Of a stretch of 64,000 bases of DNA, positions 33,065 through 41,428 are shown in pieces. Within the stretch, counting starts at the first letter, position 1. Each line of letters starts with the position of its first letter. Location: NCBI RefSeq assembly GCF_000716785.1, contig NZ_JNYY01000005.1, forward strand, positions 248,001 to 312,000, given 5' to 3'. Both the position numbers and the translations under genes were made by a program. Under the pieces are notes generated by a model, which had not been told where the DNA came from, made no database searches, and saw only the letters and a list, made by a program, of their open reading frames with translations. Origin of the DNA: Amycolatopsis vancoresmycina. Lineage in GTDB: Bacteria > Actinomycetota > Actinomycetes > Mycobacteriales > Pseudonocardiaceae.

Positions 33065-35390
33065 GACGTCCCCCGGCGGCTGCCAGGACGGCGGCGGCGA
33101 GCAACGCGGCCGTGGCGGCGAGGGCGAGCCAGAATCCGGTGGCCGGGCTCGCGCCGCCGAGCGCACCGCCGACGAGCGGCAGCTCCGCGGCGTGCAGCGC
33201 GGTGAGCAGGGCAGCACCGGCGAGCAGGGCGGCGGCCGGCTTGGGCCGCGACCGCGTCGCGAGCGCGGCGGCCCCGACGACGACCACGGCGGCGGTCAGC
33301 AGTCCCCACGACGGGGTGTCGAAGCGGGACCAGAGGCCGGGGGCGACGTAACCGGGAAGGCCGAAGACGGGCAGCCCGAAGGCGGCGACGGCCAGCACCG
33401 CGCCGGCCGTGACGAGGGTGAGGTTCTTGCTCGGGGGTGTTCCGTCTCCCGCGTCTTCGCGTTCGACGACCCCGGTCCCGGCGGCGGCGAGCGCGGCCAG
33501 GACGGCGAGCACGAGCGCGGCGAAGGTCCAGGCGGCGCCGGCCCCGAGGTCGTAGGTGAAGACGGGGGCGGCCGCGCCGCCGAAGCCGGCGAGGTTGCCG
33601 GCCTGGGTGGCGGTGAGCGCGGTGTTGAGGACGGCGGTGCCGGCGAGCACGATCCCGGCCCAGGCAACCCCGAGCACGGGCCGCGCGACGGCGGCGGCCT
33701 TCGGCACGAGCACCCCGCCGGCGAGCACGGCGAGCACGAGCGCGGCGGCGAGCAGGAACCACCGGGCGGGACTGTCGGCGGCGGCGCTGACGGGCGCGGC
33801 GGCGCCCGGGTTCAGCGCGGTGACGGCGACCTGCGGCGCGAAGGCGCCGATGAGCGCGGCGAGCGCGGTGGCCAGGCCGAGGAGGCCGGTGGTGAGCCGC
33901 CACCAGAAGAGGCCGGGCAGTGTTGCGTGGCCCGCCAGGTCCGGTTCGGCTTTTTCGGTGAGTTTCGTGGTCGCGAGCCCGGCGACGACCGCCGTGGCGG
34001 CGAGGGCGAGCACGGGTCCCCAGGTGACGTCCAGGTCGTCCCGGAAGAGCCCGGCGAGCACGGGCGGCAGGGCAACGCCGAAGGCCCCGGCGGCCAGCCC
34101 GCCGAGCGCACCGCGGGCAACGTCCTCGGAGGGAGCGGCCAGTGCGAGAACGGCGGCGAGCGACAGGGCGGCGGCGAGCAGCAGGTAGCCGCCGAGGGCG
34201 GGCCACGGCCCTTCGAAGGCGGCGCGGGCGAGGAGGAAGCCGTTTTCGGAGTGCACGGGAGCGGTGAGCAGCCCGACGGCGGCGACGACGGCGAGCAGCG
34301 GGACGAGCAGCCGCCAGCGCCGGCGTTCGGGTTCGTCGTGGCTGCGGAGGGCCCGCCAGGCGAGAACGCCGGCACCGAGGGTGAGGACGTGCCCGGCGAC
34401 GAGCAGCCAGAACCCGGCACCGACGGCGGAGCTGCCGAGGAACCGGTCGGGGAGGTAGAGCTCAGGCCGGATGGTGAGCGGCCCGTTGACGGCGAACTGC
34501 AGGTCGAGCACGAGCCGCCCGGGAGCGAGGGCGGCGAGGCCGAGGATCAGGCCACCGGCGAGGGCGGGTTTCCGGGAGGCGAGCCAGCCGGCGACGGCGA
34601 CGGGGCCGAGGGCGAGGAGGGCTAGCCAGGGCCAGGCGGTGAAGCCGGGGCCGGCGGCTGGGGAGACCGGGACGATGGCACCGGCGGTGAGGGCTAGGGC
34701 GCCGAGGATGGCCAGGGCGAGCGCGGGGCGGGTTTCGGTGTCGTCGGCCCAGGGTGCGGGGTCGGTGGGAGGGGCGGACTGCGGCGGGTTGGCGGTGCGG
34801 ACCTTGCCGGGGGGATTCGAGGTGGCCCTGCACGAGGCCACCTTTGCGGCGGCAGGCTCGGGCTGGGCTGGGTCGGCGGAGCCACGCATGCTCGCAGCGG
34901 AAGGCTCGCTCGGAGGTGGCTCGGCGGCAGCAGGCGCGGAGCGAGGCGCGCCGGCAGGGTCGGATCGCAGCGGCTCGCCGGAGCTAGCCGCGCTGGCCGG
35001 CTCTCGTGGCGGGGGCTCGGCGGGGCTCTGCGCGGCCCGGCCGATGCCGGACTTCGGGGTCGGCTCGCCGGAATCACCCGCGCCGACCGGCTCCCGGTGC
35101 GGCGGCTCAGCAGAGCTCTGCGCGGCCTCGCCGATGCCGGACTTCGGGGTCGGCTCGCCGGAGCCACCCGCGCCAGCCGGCTCCCGGTGCGGCGGCTCAG
35201 CAGAGCTCTGCGCGGCCCGGCCGATGCCGAACTGCGGCGTGGGCTCGCCGGAGGGGGCCGCGGCGGGGAATTGCTCGGTGGGCTCCTGCGCAGCTTGGCC
35301 GATCCCGGACTTCGGCGTGGGCTTGCCGGGGGCCGGGTCTTCCGGGGGGCCGGGGGTGCTTCCGGTGGGGGGCTCTGAGCGTGGGGGCAT
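33054..35390 (-). CDS. large polytopic membrane protein with Pro-rich repeat N-terminus
   Basis: A 778-residue protein. Residues 1-230 are disordered and Pro/Ala/Glu-rich, with four near-30-residue repeats of the form SGEPTPKSGIGRAAQ followed by SSAEPPHREP. The remaining 550 residues hold about fourteen or more membrane segments (LALAILGALALTAGAIVPVS, FWLLVAGHVLTLGAGVLAWR, and so on) with short loops. No transport motif is recognised. The gene overlaps the B12-like gene and lies upstream of sucCD. It diverges from the M23 peptidase gene. Family name unknown; it is related to conserved actinobacterial membrane proteins at this locus. Confidence 0.75.
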   Translation of the reverse strand: MPPRSEPPTGSTPGPPEDPAPGKPTPKSGIGQAAQEPTEQFPAAAPSGEPTPQFGIGRAAQSSAEPPHREPAGAGGSGEPTPKSGIGEAAQSSAEPPHREPVGAGDSGEPTPKSGIGRAAQSPAEPPPREPASAASSGEPLRSDPAGAPRSAPAAAEPPPSEPSAASMRGSADPAQPEPAAAKVASCRATSNPPGKVRTANPPQSAPPTDPAPWADDTETRPALALAILGALALTAGAIVPVSPAAGPGFTAWPWLALLALGPVAVAGWLASRKPALAGGLILGLAALAPGRLVLDLQFAVNGPLTIRPELYLPDRFLGSSAVGAGFWLLVAGHVLTLGAGVLAWRALRSHDEPERRRWRLLVPLLAVVAAVGLLTAPVHSENGFLLARAAFEGPWPALGGYLLLAAALSLAAVLALAAPSEDVARGALGGLAAGAFGVALPPVLAGLFRDDLDVTWGPVLALAATAVVAGLATTKLTEKAEPDLAGHATLPGLFWWRLTTGLLGLATALAALIGAFAPQVAVTALNPGAAAPVSAAADSPARWFLLAAALVLAVLAGGVLVPKAAAVARPVLGVAWAGIVLAGTAVLNTALTATQAGNLAGFGGAAAPVFTYDLGAGAAWTFAALVLAVLAALAAAGTGVVEREDAGDGTPPSKNLTLVTAGAVLAVAAFGLPVFGLPGYVAPGLWSRFDTPSWGLLTAAVVVVGAAALATRSRPKPAAALLAGAALLTALHAAELPLVGGALGGASPATGFWLALAATAALLAAAVLAAAGGRRGA
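34980..35330 (-). repeat. about four 90-bp tandem repeats in the large membrane protein
   Basis: In-frame 30-codon units, each containing (S)GEPTP(K/Q)(S/F)GIG(R/E/Q)AAQ and a PP(H/P)REP spacer. The last copy is partial. The repeated GIGxAAQ core is the most conserved part. Confidence 0.8.
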
Positions 35391-35798
35391 ATTGCCCGCG
35401 ACGCTAGCAAGTTCGGGCCCTTCCGGACCCGCCGACGGGCGCGAGTCGTCGAAAGCGCCTCAACCTCCTGTCGCAATCTCTTATTCCCGGCCGTGACCCC
35501 TCCCGAGACCGTTTCCGGGCTCTCGATAGGCCTTCACGGACCCTGAACCCTGTAAGGGAAGTCACACCGAACGCCGTAAACCCCCTCTAACTTTGGGTGA
35601 TTTCCACAGGTGAGCGGCTTGCCGACTCCACCCGATCGGCCGACAGCGGGGGCACATCTTGCCGACAGCGGTACCCCTTCGTTACTGTCCCGGGGTCCCC
35701 ATTACAGTCAGGTCACGAAGTAGGACGCCGAGCAAACCACCCCCGAGGTTGGCTCACCGGGTTCCCCCGCCCGCAGTCCTCGACCCGGCTCCCCGACG
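35391..35798. promoter_or_regulatory. 408-bp divergent region upstream of the M23 gene
   Basis: The region separates the large membrane protein from the M23 peptidase. It is less GC-rich around 35480-35620. It holds a short inverted repeat, ACTGT and ACAGT, around 35684-35710, and several G/C-rich stretches that could fold in a leader RNA. I see no coding frame. A long leader before a cell-wall hydrolase is suggestive, but no known riboswitch is recognised with confidence. Confidence 0.4.
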
Positions 35799-36626
35799 AT
35801 GGAAGGCCCTGTCTTGGCTTCACACCGCTCCCCCGGCGGCCAAGCTCCTTCCCCGGCATTGAAGGACGCACTGGAAGGTGCGGTCGTTCGTGTCCGGGGT
35901 GCGCACCGCATCGCCCCGCCCTCTTCGGCCCTTCGCGGCCGTGTCGTGGTTGCCGCTGTTGCGGCTGGTGCGTTCGCTGCCGCTGCTGCGGGTTCGACCC
36001 TCAAGACGGTCACCGATTCCGACGCCGCCTTCACCCCCCTGGCCAACAGCCAGGACGCCAGCGCTTCGCTGACCGCGGGAGGTGCGGGCTCCGGGGGCGC
36101 CCCGGAACTCCTGCCGACCGGCCACGCCGTCGACGCCTCCGCCGAAGCCGCGAAGCTCGCTGACAGCGCCTCTGTCACGCAGGCCCGTGAGCAGCGCGAA
36201 GCCGACGCCGCCAAGAAGGCCGCCGAAGAAGCCGCTCGGCCCAAGACCTGCCTGCCCGCGCACGGCACCTTCACCTCGGGCTTCGGTGCCCGGTGGGGCA
36301 CGAGCCACCTCGGCATCGACATCGCCAACGCCATCGGCACCCCGATCTACGCCGCCTCCGACGGCACCGTGATCGAGGCCGGCCCCGCCAGCGGTTTCGG
36401 CCTCTGGGTGCGAGTGCAGCTCGACGACGGCACGATCCAGGTCTACGGCCACATGAACAGCTTCTCCGTCAAGGAGGGCCAGAAGGTCAAGTGCGGCCAG
36501 CAGATCGCCGAGATCGGCAACCGCGGCCAGAGCACCGGCCCGCACCTGCACTTCGAGGTGTGGCAGAACGGCACCAAGAAGATCGACCCCCGGCCCTGGC
36601 TGGCCGCGCGCGGCATCGTCATCTGA
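35799..36626 (+). CDS. M23 family peptidoglycan endopeptidase (LytM domain)
   Basis: A 275-residue protein. After a basic N-terminus there is a membrane segment or signal (about residues 45-65, VVVAAVAAGAFAAAAAG), a coiled spacer (TQAREQREADAAKKAAEEAA) and a C-terminal LytM domain. Zinc ligands are readable: GFGARWGTSHLGIDIANAIG carries the first His and Asp, and GQSTGPHLHFEVWQNGTKKI carries the HxH. The enzyme probably cleaves peptide cross-links in the cell wall. The same place next to sucCD is held by Rv0950c in M. tuberculosis. ATG 35799 lacks an obvious ribosome binding site, so the start is provisional. Confidence 0.9.
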   Translation: MEGPVLASHRSPGGQAPSPALKDALEGAVVRVRGAHRIAPPSSALRGRVVVAAVAAGAFAAAAAGSTLKTVTDSDAAFTPLANSQDASASLTAGGAGSGGAPELLPTGHAVDASAEAAKLADSASVTQAREQREADAAKKAAEEAARPKTCLPAHGTFTSGFGARWGTSHLGIDIANAIGTPIYAASDGTVIEAGPASGFGLWVRVQLDDGTIQVYGHMNSFSVKEGQKVKCGQQIAEIGNRGQSTGPHLHFEVWQNGTKKIDPRPWLAARGIVI

Positions 36627-36671
36627 TCCACCCCGAGTACGCCCCCGAGCCGGCACGCCCGGCAGCGGAAA

Positions 36672-36705
36672 CCCGGCCGTAGAGCGGATCCCCGCTCCGG
36701 CCGGG
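36672..36705 (+). terminator. hairpin terminator after the M23 gene
   Basis: A two-part stem: CCCGGCCG (36672-36679) pairs with CGGCCGGG (36698-36705), and inside it GAGCGG (36682-36687) pairs with CCGCTC (36692-36697). There is no T tract, which is common for actinobacterial hairpin terminators. Confidence 0.65.
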
Positions 36706-37026
36706 ACGCGGCGGGCAGTCACCACCCGGGCAGCCACCACCGGCGAAGAACGCCGAAGGCGCACGCTCCGCCGAGCCGCTCGCGAGCTGGTACCGGTCAC
36801 AAGATCAGGGTTCACCGCTGAGGGCCGGACGCAAACACCCACATCGGGTGACCCTTCGCGCCCCGGCGAACACCACGGGACGCCACCGAGCCGCTCCGAG
36901 GCGACCACTTCTCCGCGGGAACTCGCCGCCGACAACGCCCTGCGCCGCAGCAGAACCCGCCGGACACCCAGAACCGCACAGAGGCCGTGAAGAGCCGCCC
37001 ACAGGCCGCTCAGCGCCCGAAACCGG
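36706..37026. other. intergenic stretch with no supported gene
   Basis: Between the M23 terminator and the end of the 127-residue gene I see no frame with a family-like sequence or ribosome binding site. The stretch is GC-rich, with a modest run of short inverted repeats but no distinctive motif. Confidence 0.5.
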
Positions 37027-37410
37027 CTACCGCTGTCCGCCCGGTAACCGGCGGATGAAGTAAGCCACCGCAACCTGCCACACCGTGCACAGCTCCGCCG
37101 GCCGCCGGACCGGCAGCCAGCCCCAGTGCACCGCGCCCCCCGCGGAGCGGACACGCGCGGCGCTCCGGGCCCTGGTCGTCCAGCGGCGTCCCCGGCCGCA
37201 GGTGACACAACGCCCGTCCGCGCCGAGCTCGTGCTGCCTGAGCAGCGCTCGCCAGGCGGCGGCCAGCCGGCACGCCTCCGCTCCCGCGAGCGGAGGGGTT
37301 CCCGAAGCCCCCGACGGCTCCCGACCCCGATCCGGAACCATCGTCTCCAGGACTCCCCGCAGGTAATTTCGTACCCCTTCGGCGAGAAGCCCAAACAGCA
37401 CCGCGTCCAC
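37027..37410 (-). CDS. Cys-containing hypothetical protein behind a LexA-type box
   Basis: A 127-residue protein beginning MDAVLFGLLAEGVRNYLRG. It carries a central HELGADGRCVTCGRGRRWT with a C-x-x-C pair, and the end reads RRPAELCTVWQVAVAYFIRR, a pattern I recognise from small hypothetical proteins of the Pseudonocardiaceae. The Cys pair and the later CTVW suggest a zinc- or redox-active site, but no function is known. GTG 37410 has GGAGGGGG about nine bases upstream. A perfect TCGAAC-N4-GTTCGA box lies 18 bp upstream (37429-37444), so SOS control is likely. It is downstream of pcrA on the same strand. Confidence 0.65.
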   Translation of the reverse strand: MDAVLFGLLAEGVRNYLRGVLETMVPDRGREPSGASGTPPLAGAEACRLAAAWRALLRQHELGADGRCVTCGRGRRWTTRARSAARVRSAGGAVHWGWLPVRRPAELCTVWQVAVAYFIRRLPGGQR

Positions 37411-37428
37411 ACCACACTACCCCCTCCG

Positions 37429-37444
37429 TCGAACCTTTGTTCGA
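37429..37444. promoter_or_regulatory. second LexA/SOS-type box
   Basis: A perfect match to TCGAAC-N4-GTTCGA, reading TCGAACCTTTGTTCGA, between the pcrA stop (37530) and the start of the 127-residue gene. It has the same half-sites as the box before imuA'. It is placed to control the minus-strand hypothetical gene. Confidence 0.85.
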
Positions 37445-37529
37445 TCGCAGGGTCAGTTGTACCGGGTGGGTCCGACGATTCCGGTGGCGATCGGTGGGAT
37501 CGGCGCCGGATTCACTCGACCGGGTGGGC

Positions 37530-39944
37530 CTAGAGCTTCACCATCGGCACGCTGCCGATCAGCATCAGGCGGACCTTGCCCGCCGCGCCGAAGTCGATCG
37601 TGGCCGTGGCGCGCGGGCCGACGCCGTCGCAGGAGATCACCGTGCCGAGGCCGTACTTGTCGTGGCTGACGCGGTCGCCGACGTCCAGCTTCAGCGCCAC
37701 CGTGTCCTTCCAGCCCTTGCCGAACGACGGCGTGCCCGACGACGACGGCGAAGACGACCGCCGGCCGCCCCAGGTGGTCGCCGCCCGCGGCGTGCCGCGC
37801 GAGCCGGAGCCGAACGAGCCGAAGCCGCTGCTGGACGGCTCCAGCCGCCGCCAGTCGACCAGGTCCGGCGGGAGCTCGTCGAGGAACCGCGAAGCCGGGT
37901 TCATCGACGGCTGGCCCCACGCCGAGCGCGTGATCGCGCGCGAAACGTACAGCCGCTTCCGGGCCCGCGTGATCGCGACGTACGCGAGCCGCCGCTCCTC
38001 CGCCAGTTCCGTCGGGTCGCCCAGCGCCCGCATGTGCGGGAAGACGCCGTCCTCCCAGCCGGTGCAGAACACCACCGGGTACTCCAGGCCCTTCGCGGTG
38101 TGGACGGTCATCAGCGTGACCACGCCCGCGCCGCCATCGCCTTCTTCGCCGCCGTCGGGCGAGGGCACCGAGTCGGCGTCCGCGACCAGCGACACGCGCT
38201 CGAGGAACGCCGGCAGCGAGCCCGGCGCCGGGACGCCGTCCTCCACGACCAGTTCGGCGTTCTCGTCCGCGACGACCTCGGCGGTGATCTCGGTGAACTC
38301 CCGCGCCACCGTGACGAGCTCGTCCAGGTTCTCCACGCGCGTGTGGTCCTGCGGGTCGTCCGACTCCTCGAGCTCGACGCGGTAGCCGGTCTTCTCCAGC
38401 ACCGCTTCCAGCACGTCGTGGACCTCGGCGCCCTCCGAGATCAGCACGCCCAGCTCGTCGAGCAGGGCCACGAACCCGCCGATCGCCTTGACCGAGCGCG
38501 GGTTCAGCAGCGGCACCTTGCCTTCGACGGCGTCCCGCAGCGCCTGCGCGAAGGAGATCCGCTCGCGCTCGGCGTGCGTCGCCACGACGGCTTCGGCGCG
38601 GTCGCCGATGCCGCGCTTGGGCACGTTCAGCACGCGCCGCAGGCTGACCGTGTCCTCCGGGTTCGCCAGCACGCGCAGGTACGCGATCATGTCGCGGACT
38701 TCGCGCCGCTCGTAGAACCGCACGCCGCCGACGACCTTGTACGGCAGGCCGAGCCGGATGAAGATCTCTTCGAAGACGCGGGACTGGTTGTTGGTGCGGT
38801 AGAAGACGGCGACGTCGGAGTAGTCGGCTTCGCCCTTCTCCGCCAGCGCGTCGATCTCGCCCGCGACGAACGCGGCTTCGTCGTGGTCGTTGTCGGCGAC
38901 GTAGCCGACGATCTTCTCGCCGTCGCCCGAATCCGTCCACAGCCGCTTGGCGCGGCGGTTCGGGTTCCGCTCGATGACGGCGTTGGCCGCGGACAGGATC
39001 GTCTGCGTGGAGCGGTAGTTCTGCTCCAGCAGGATGGTGTGCGCGTTCGGGAAGTCCCGCTCGAACTCCTCGATGTTGCGGATCGTCGCGCCGCGGAAGG
39101 CGTAGATCGACTGGTCCGCGTCACCGACCACGACCAGCTCGGCCGGCTCGACACCGGCTTCGTTCGGCGCCGTCCCGGCCAGCTCGCGGACCAGCGTGTA
39201 CTGCGCGTGGTTCGTGTCCTGGTACTCGTCGACCAGCACGTGCCGGAACCGCCGCCGGTAGTACTCGGCCACGTCCGGGAACGCCTGCAGCAGCGAGACC
39301 GTGCGCATGATGAGGTCGTCGAAGTCGAAGGCGTTGGCCTGGTTGAGCCGCCGCTGGTACTCGCCGTAGACCTCGGCGACGCGGCGCTCGAGGTCGTTGC
39401 CCGCGTTCGCCGCCGCCGTCTCCGGGTCGGTGAGCTCGTTCTTCAGGTTCGAAATGTGCACGGCGAGGGTGCGGGCGGCGTACCGCTTCGGGTCGATGTC
39501 GAGGTCCCGGGCCACCAGGGTGATCAGCCGCTTGGTGTCGTCGGAGTCGTAGATGGAGAAGCTCGACGACATGTCCAGCGTTTTGGCTTCACGGCGCAGG
39601 ATCCGCACGCACATCGAGTGGAACGTCGACACCCACATCGCGTTCGCCCGGCGCCCGACGAGCGCGGCGACGCGCTCGCGCATTTCCGCGGCGGCCTTGT
39701 TGGTGAACGTGATCGCCATGATTTCGCCGGGGTGCACGCGGCGCTGCCCGAGCAGGTACGCGATCCGGCGGGTCAGCACCCGCGTCTTGCCCGAGCCCGC
39801 GCCCGCCACCACCAGCAGCGGGCCACCGGCGTGGGTGACGGCTTCGCGCTGGGCGGGGTTGAGGTCGTCGAGCAGCTCGGCCTGCCCGCCGGCGGCGGGC
39901 TTGCGCACAGGGGTCGCGGCGGGGAGATCGAAGAGGGTGTCCAT
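37530..39944 (-). CDS. pcrA: ATP-dependent DNA helicase PcrA/UvrD1
   Basis: An 804-residue SF1A helicase. It begins MDTLFDLPAATPVRK and carries the Q motif (LNPAQREAVTHAGGPLLVVA), Walker A (GAGSGKTRVLTRRI), the Walker B/DExx region (RFRHVLVDEYQDTNHAQY), SIYAFRGATIRNIEEF, motif IV (LEQNYRSTQTIL) and motif VI (AYVAITRARKRLYVSRA). The C-terminal end VGDRVSHDKYGLGTVISCDG is the Tudor-like tail, which in mycobacterial UvrD1 contacts Ku and RNA polymerase. It acts in nucleotide-excision repair and in removing obstacles. The start is ATG 39944. The gene lies beside a chorismate mutase, as in mycobacteria. Confidence 0.95.
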   Translation of the reverse strand: MDTLFDLPAATPVRKPAAGGQAELLDDLNPAQREAVTHAGGPLLVVAGAGSGKTRVLTRRIAYLLGQRRVHPGEIMAITFTNKAAAEMRERVAALVGRRANAMWVSTFHSMCVRILRREAKTLDMSSSFSIYDSDDTKRLITLVARDLDIDPKRYAARTLAVHISNLKNELTDPETAAANAGNDLERRVAEVYGEYQRRLNQANAFDFDDLIMRTVSLLQAFPDVAEYYRRRFRHVLVDEYQDTNHAQYTLVRELAGTAPNEAGVEPAELVVVGDADQSIYAFRGATIRNIEEFERDFPNAHTILLEQNYRSTQTILSAANAVIERNPNRRAKRLWTDSGDGEKIVGYVADNDHDEAAFVAGEIDALAEKGEADYSDVAVFYRTNNQSRVFEEIFIRLGLPYKVVGGVRFYERREVRDMIAYLRVLANPEDTVSLRRVLNVPKRGIGDRAEAVVATHAERERISFAQALRDAVEGKVPLLNPRSVKAIGGFVALLDELGVLISEGAEVHDVLEAVLEKTGYRVELEESDDPQDHTRVENLDELVTVAREFTEITAEVVADENAELVVEDGVPAPGSLPAFLERVSLVADADSVPSPDGGEEGDGGAGVVTLMTVHTAKGLEYPVVFCTGWEDGVFPHMRALGDPTELAEERRLAYVAITRARKRLYVSRAITRSAWGQPSMNPASRFLDELPPDLVDWRRLEPSSSGFGSFGSGSRGTPRAATTWGGRRSSSPSSSGTPSFGKGWKDTVALKLDVGDRVSHDKYGLGTVISCDGVGPRATATIDFGAAGKVRLMLIGSVPMVKL

Positions 39945-40026
39945 CGTGCGTCCACGCTACCCCGGGTGGGCGGGGATCCGGCAGAAGCGTGCCGACGCGG
40001 CCGGATCCGAGGTCTCCCGCAGCCAG

Positions 40027-40070
40027 TCGTGAGTGAGAAACAGGGTTAGAACACTGTTTCTCACTCACGA
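40027..40070. repeat. 44-bp dispersed palindrome, copy 2
   Basis: Arms 40027-40047 and 40050-40070 around a 2-base centre, with a single mismatch at stem position 18. The same ends TCGTGAGTG/CACTCACGA and central GTTAGAAC are present, but the middle of the arms differs (AGAAACAG instead of GTAAGGCG), with matched changes on both sides. It sits between the divergent pcrA and DUF1707 genes, so it cannot be a simple terminator of either. Confidence 0.9.
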
Positions 40071-40165
40071 GGCCGGGGCGGGCGTGGCTACTGCGGCGGG
40101 CGTAGTGGCAGGTGTCGCCTGCCGTCCGACGCGCCACCGGCCCGGCGCGCGGAGCATCGGCGGAC

Positions 40166-40591
40166 ATGGAAGACACCCACCCCGCCCGCATCCGGGCCGC
40201 CGACGCCGATCGCGAACGCGTCGCCACCGCCGTCCAGCACGCCGGTTCCGAAGGCCGGCTCACCCTCGACGAGGTCGAAGAGCGCCTCACCCACGTCTAC
40301 GCCGCGCGGTTCACCGACGAACTCACCGCGCTCACCGCCGACCTGCCGCGGCCGGCGCCGCCGCGGCCCGGCTTCCCGCTCACCCGAGACGCGCTGCGGC
40401 GGCACCCCGCGCTGCGGCTGCACCTCGCCGTCGCGGTGACCATCGCGGCCGTGATGATCGTCCGGTGGGTCGTGCTGGGCGCCGGGTTCTTCTGGCCGGG
40501 CTTCCCGATGTTCTGGCTCGCGGTGAGCCTCTTGGTTCATGCTCGGGTGCGCGCGTTCCGGGAGCGGCCCGGTGCCGCTGTGCCATACTGA
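40166..40591 (+). CDS. DUF1707 SHOCT-like domain membrane protein
   Basis: A 141-residue protein. The N-terminus RIRAADADRERVATAVQHAG, followed by EGRLTLDEVEERLTHVYAAR, is the DUF1707 domain, common in actinobacteria. Two membrane segments lie near residues 92-112 and 113-130 (LAVAVTIAAVMIVRWVVLGA, FFWPGFPMFWLAVSLLVH). Such proteins are proposed membrane-associated regulators; function unknown. ATG 40166 is chosen. It diverges from pcrA. Confidence 0.8.
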   Translation: MEDTHPARIRAADADRERVATAVQHAGSEGRLTLDEVEERLTHVYAARFTDELTALTADLPRPAPPRPGFPLTRDALRRHPALRLHLAVAVTIAAVMIVRWVVLGAGFFWPGFPMFWLAVSLLVHARVRAFRERPGAAVPY

Positions 40592-40624
40592 CCGGGTGCG
40601 GCACCACGCTGAGCGATTTTTTTA

Positions 40625-40706
40625 CGGGACCCGGACTCCGGCTCCCGTGATCGCGTAGTGCCCGAACCGCCATCACGCCAGCCCCGGAGTCCGCGGACCC
40701 GGGGCT
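40625..40706 (+). promoter_or_regulatory. two hairpins in the leader of the chorismate mutase gene
   Basis: Hairpin 1 (40625-40647): CGGGA-C-CCGGA, one loop base, TCCGG-C-TCCCG, directly after a run of seven T (40618-40624). Hairpin 2 (40680-40706): AGCCCCGG pairs with CCGGGGCT around the inner palindrome GTCCGCGGAC. A shorter GGACC-G-GGTCC follows near 40731. Arms of hairpins 1 and 2 share GGAGTCC/GGACTCC complementarity, so alternative pairing is possible. The leader could be a terminator plus promoter region, or an attenuator; undecided. Confidence 0.45.
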
Positions 40707-40752
40707 GTCGCCGTCCCTGGGACCGGGTCCGGGCTTCGAGAAAGAGGTCCCG

Positions 40753-41049
40753 ATGAACGCACACGCCACGAACGCCGACGGCCAGCCCGCCGAGCACACC
40801 CCCGCGGGCGACGACATCGCGTCGCTGCGCGAGGAGATCGACTGGCTGGACAAGGAGATCCTGCGGCTGGTGAAACGCCGGGTCGAGGTGTCCAAGACGA
40901 TCGGCGCCGCGCGGATGGCCGCCGGCGGCACGCGCATCGTCTACAACCGCGAGATGGACGTGCTGGCGCGCTACCGCGAACTCGGCCCGGACGGCAGGCA
41001 GCTGGCCATGGCGCTGCTGAACCTGGGGCGCGGGCGGCTCGGCCGGTAA
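40753..41049 (+). CDS. chorismate mutase, AroQ type
   Basis: A 98-residue all-alpha chorismate mutase converting chorismate to prephenate for Phe/Tyr synthesis. The signature runs LREEIDWLDKEILRLVKRRV, EVSKTIGAARMAAGGTRIVY and NREMDVLARYRELGPDGRQL, matching the short intracellular enzyme of mycobacteria (Rv0948c), which depends on a complex with DAHP synthase for high activity. ATG 40753 is preceded by an AGAGGT-type site. The neighbourhood of pcrA agrees with the mycobacterial order. Confidence 0.93.
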   Translation: MNAHATNADGQPAEHTPAGDDIASLREEIDWLDKEILRLVKRRVEVSKTIGAARMAAGGTRIVYNREMDVLARYRELGPDGRQLAMALLNLGRGRLGR

Positions 41050-41113
41050 CGGTTGCCCGAATTCCGGGTCTTCCCCGAGGCACCCGCGGCCCCGGTGCAG
41101 GCAGACTGGGGAC

Positions 41114-41428
41114 ATGGACTGGCTCGTGAACCTCATCGCCGTCATCGTCGCGCTCGCGAGCGTGCTGGCCGCGCTGGGCCATGTGGGGTATCTGGCGTTG
41201 CTCAACAACGCGGCGGGTAAGCGCGCCGGGGGCGCTCCGGTCGCGCAGTACGTCCGCAGCCGGTGGGCCGTTGCCGGGGGTACGACCGCGGCTTCGCTGT
41301 TCGCCTGGTTGCTCACGGCCGGGGGACCGACGCTGGACATCTTCGCGATCATCGTCGCCGCGGGTAGCGGCGTCGTGGCGACGAAGGCGCTGCAGTCCAC
41401 GCGGGAGCGTTACCGTTCGGGAGGCTGA
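41114..41428 (+). CDS. small integral membrane protein
   Basis: A 104-residue protein with two to three membrane segments (LIAVIVALASVLAALGHVGY, then AGGTTAASLFAWLLTAG and LDIFAIIVAAGSGVVATKAL) and a basic C-terminus (QSTRERYRSGG). No family recognised. It lies 64 bp after the chorismate mutase gene on the same strand. Confidence 0.65.
   Translation: MDWLVNLIAVIVALASVLAALGHVGYLALLNNAAGKRAGGAPVAQYVRSRWAVAGGTTAASLFAWLLTAGGPTLDIFAIIVAAGSGVVATKALQSTRERYRSGG

Noticed and set aside
35391..35798. c-di-AMP (ydaO-type) riboswitch before the M23 gene
   Set aside because: A GACGCCGAGC-like string occurs, but the GGGGGA and GGGGTGAA-type core blocks that I would expect are missing; not supportable by eye.
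36848..37063. short plus-strand frame in the gap after the M23 gene
   Set aside because: Basic, low-complexity shadow overlapping the 127-residue gene; no ribosome binding site.
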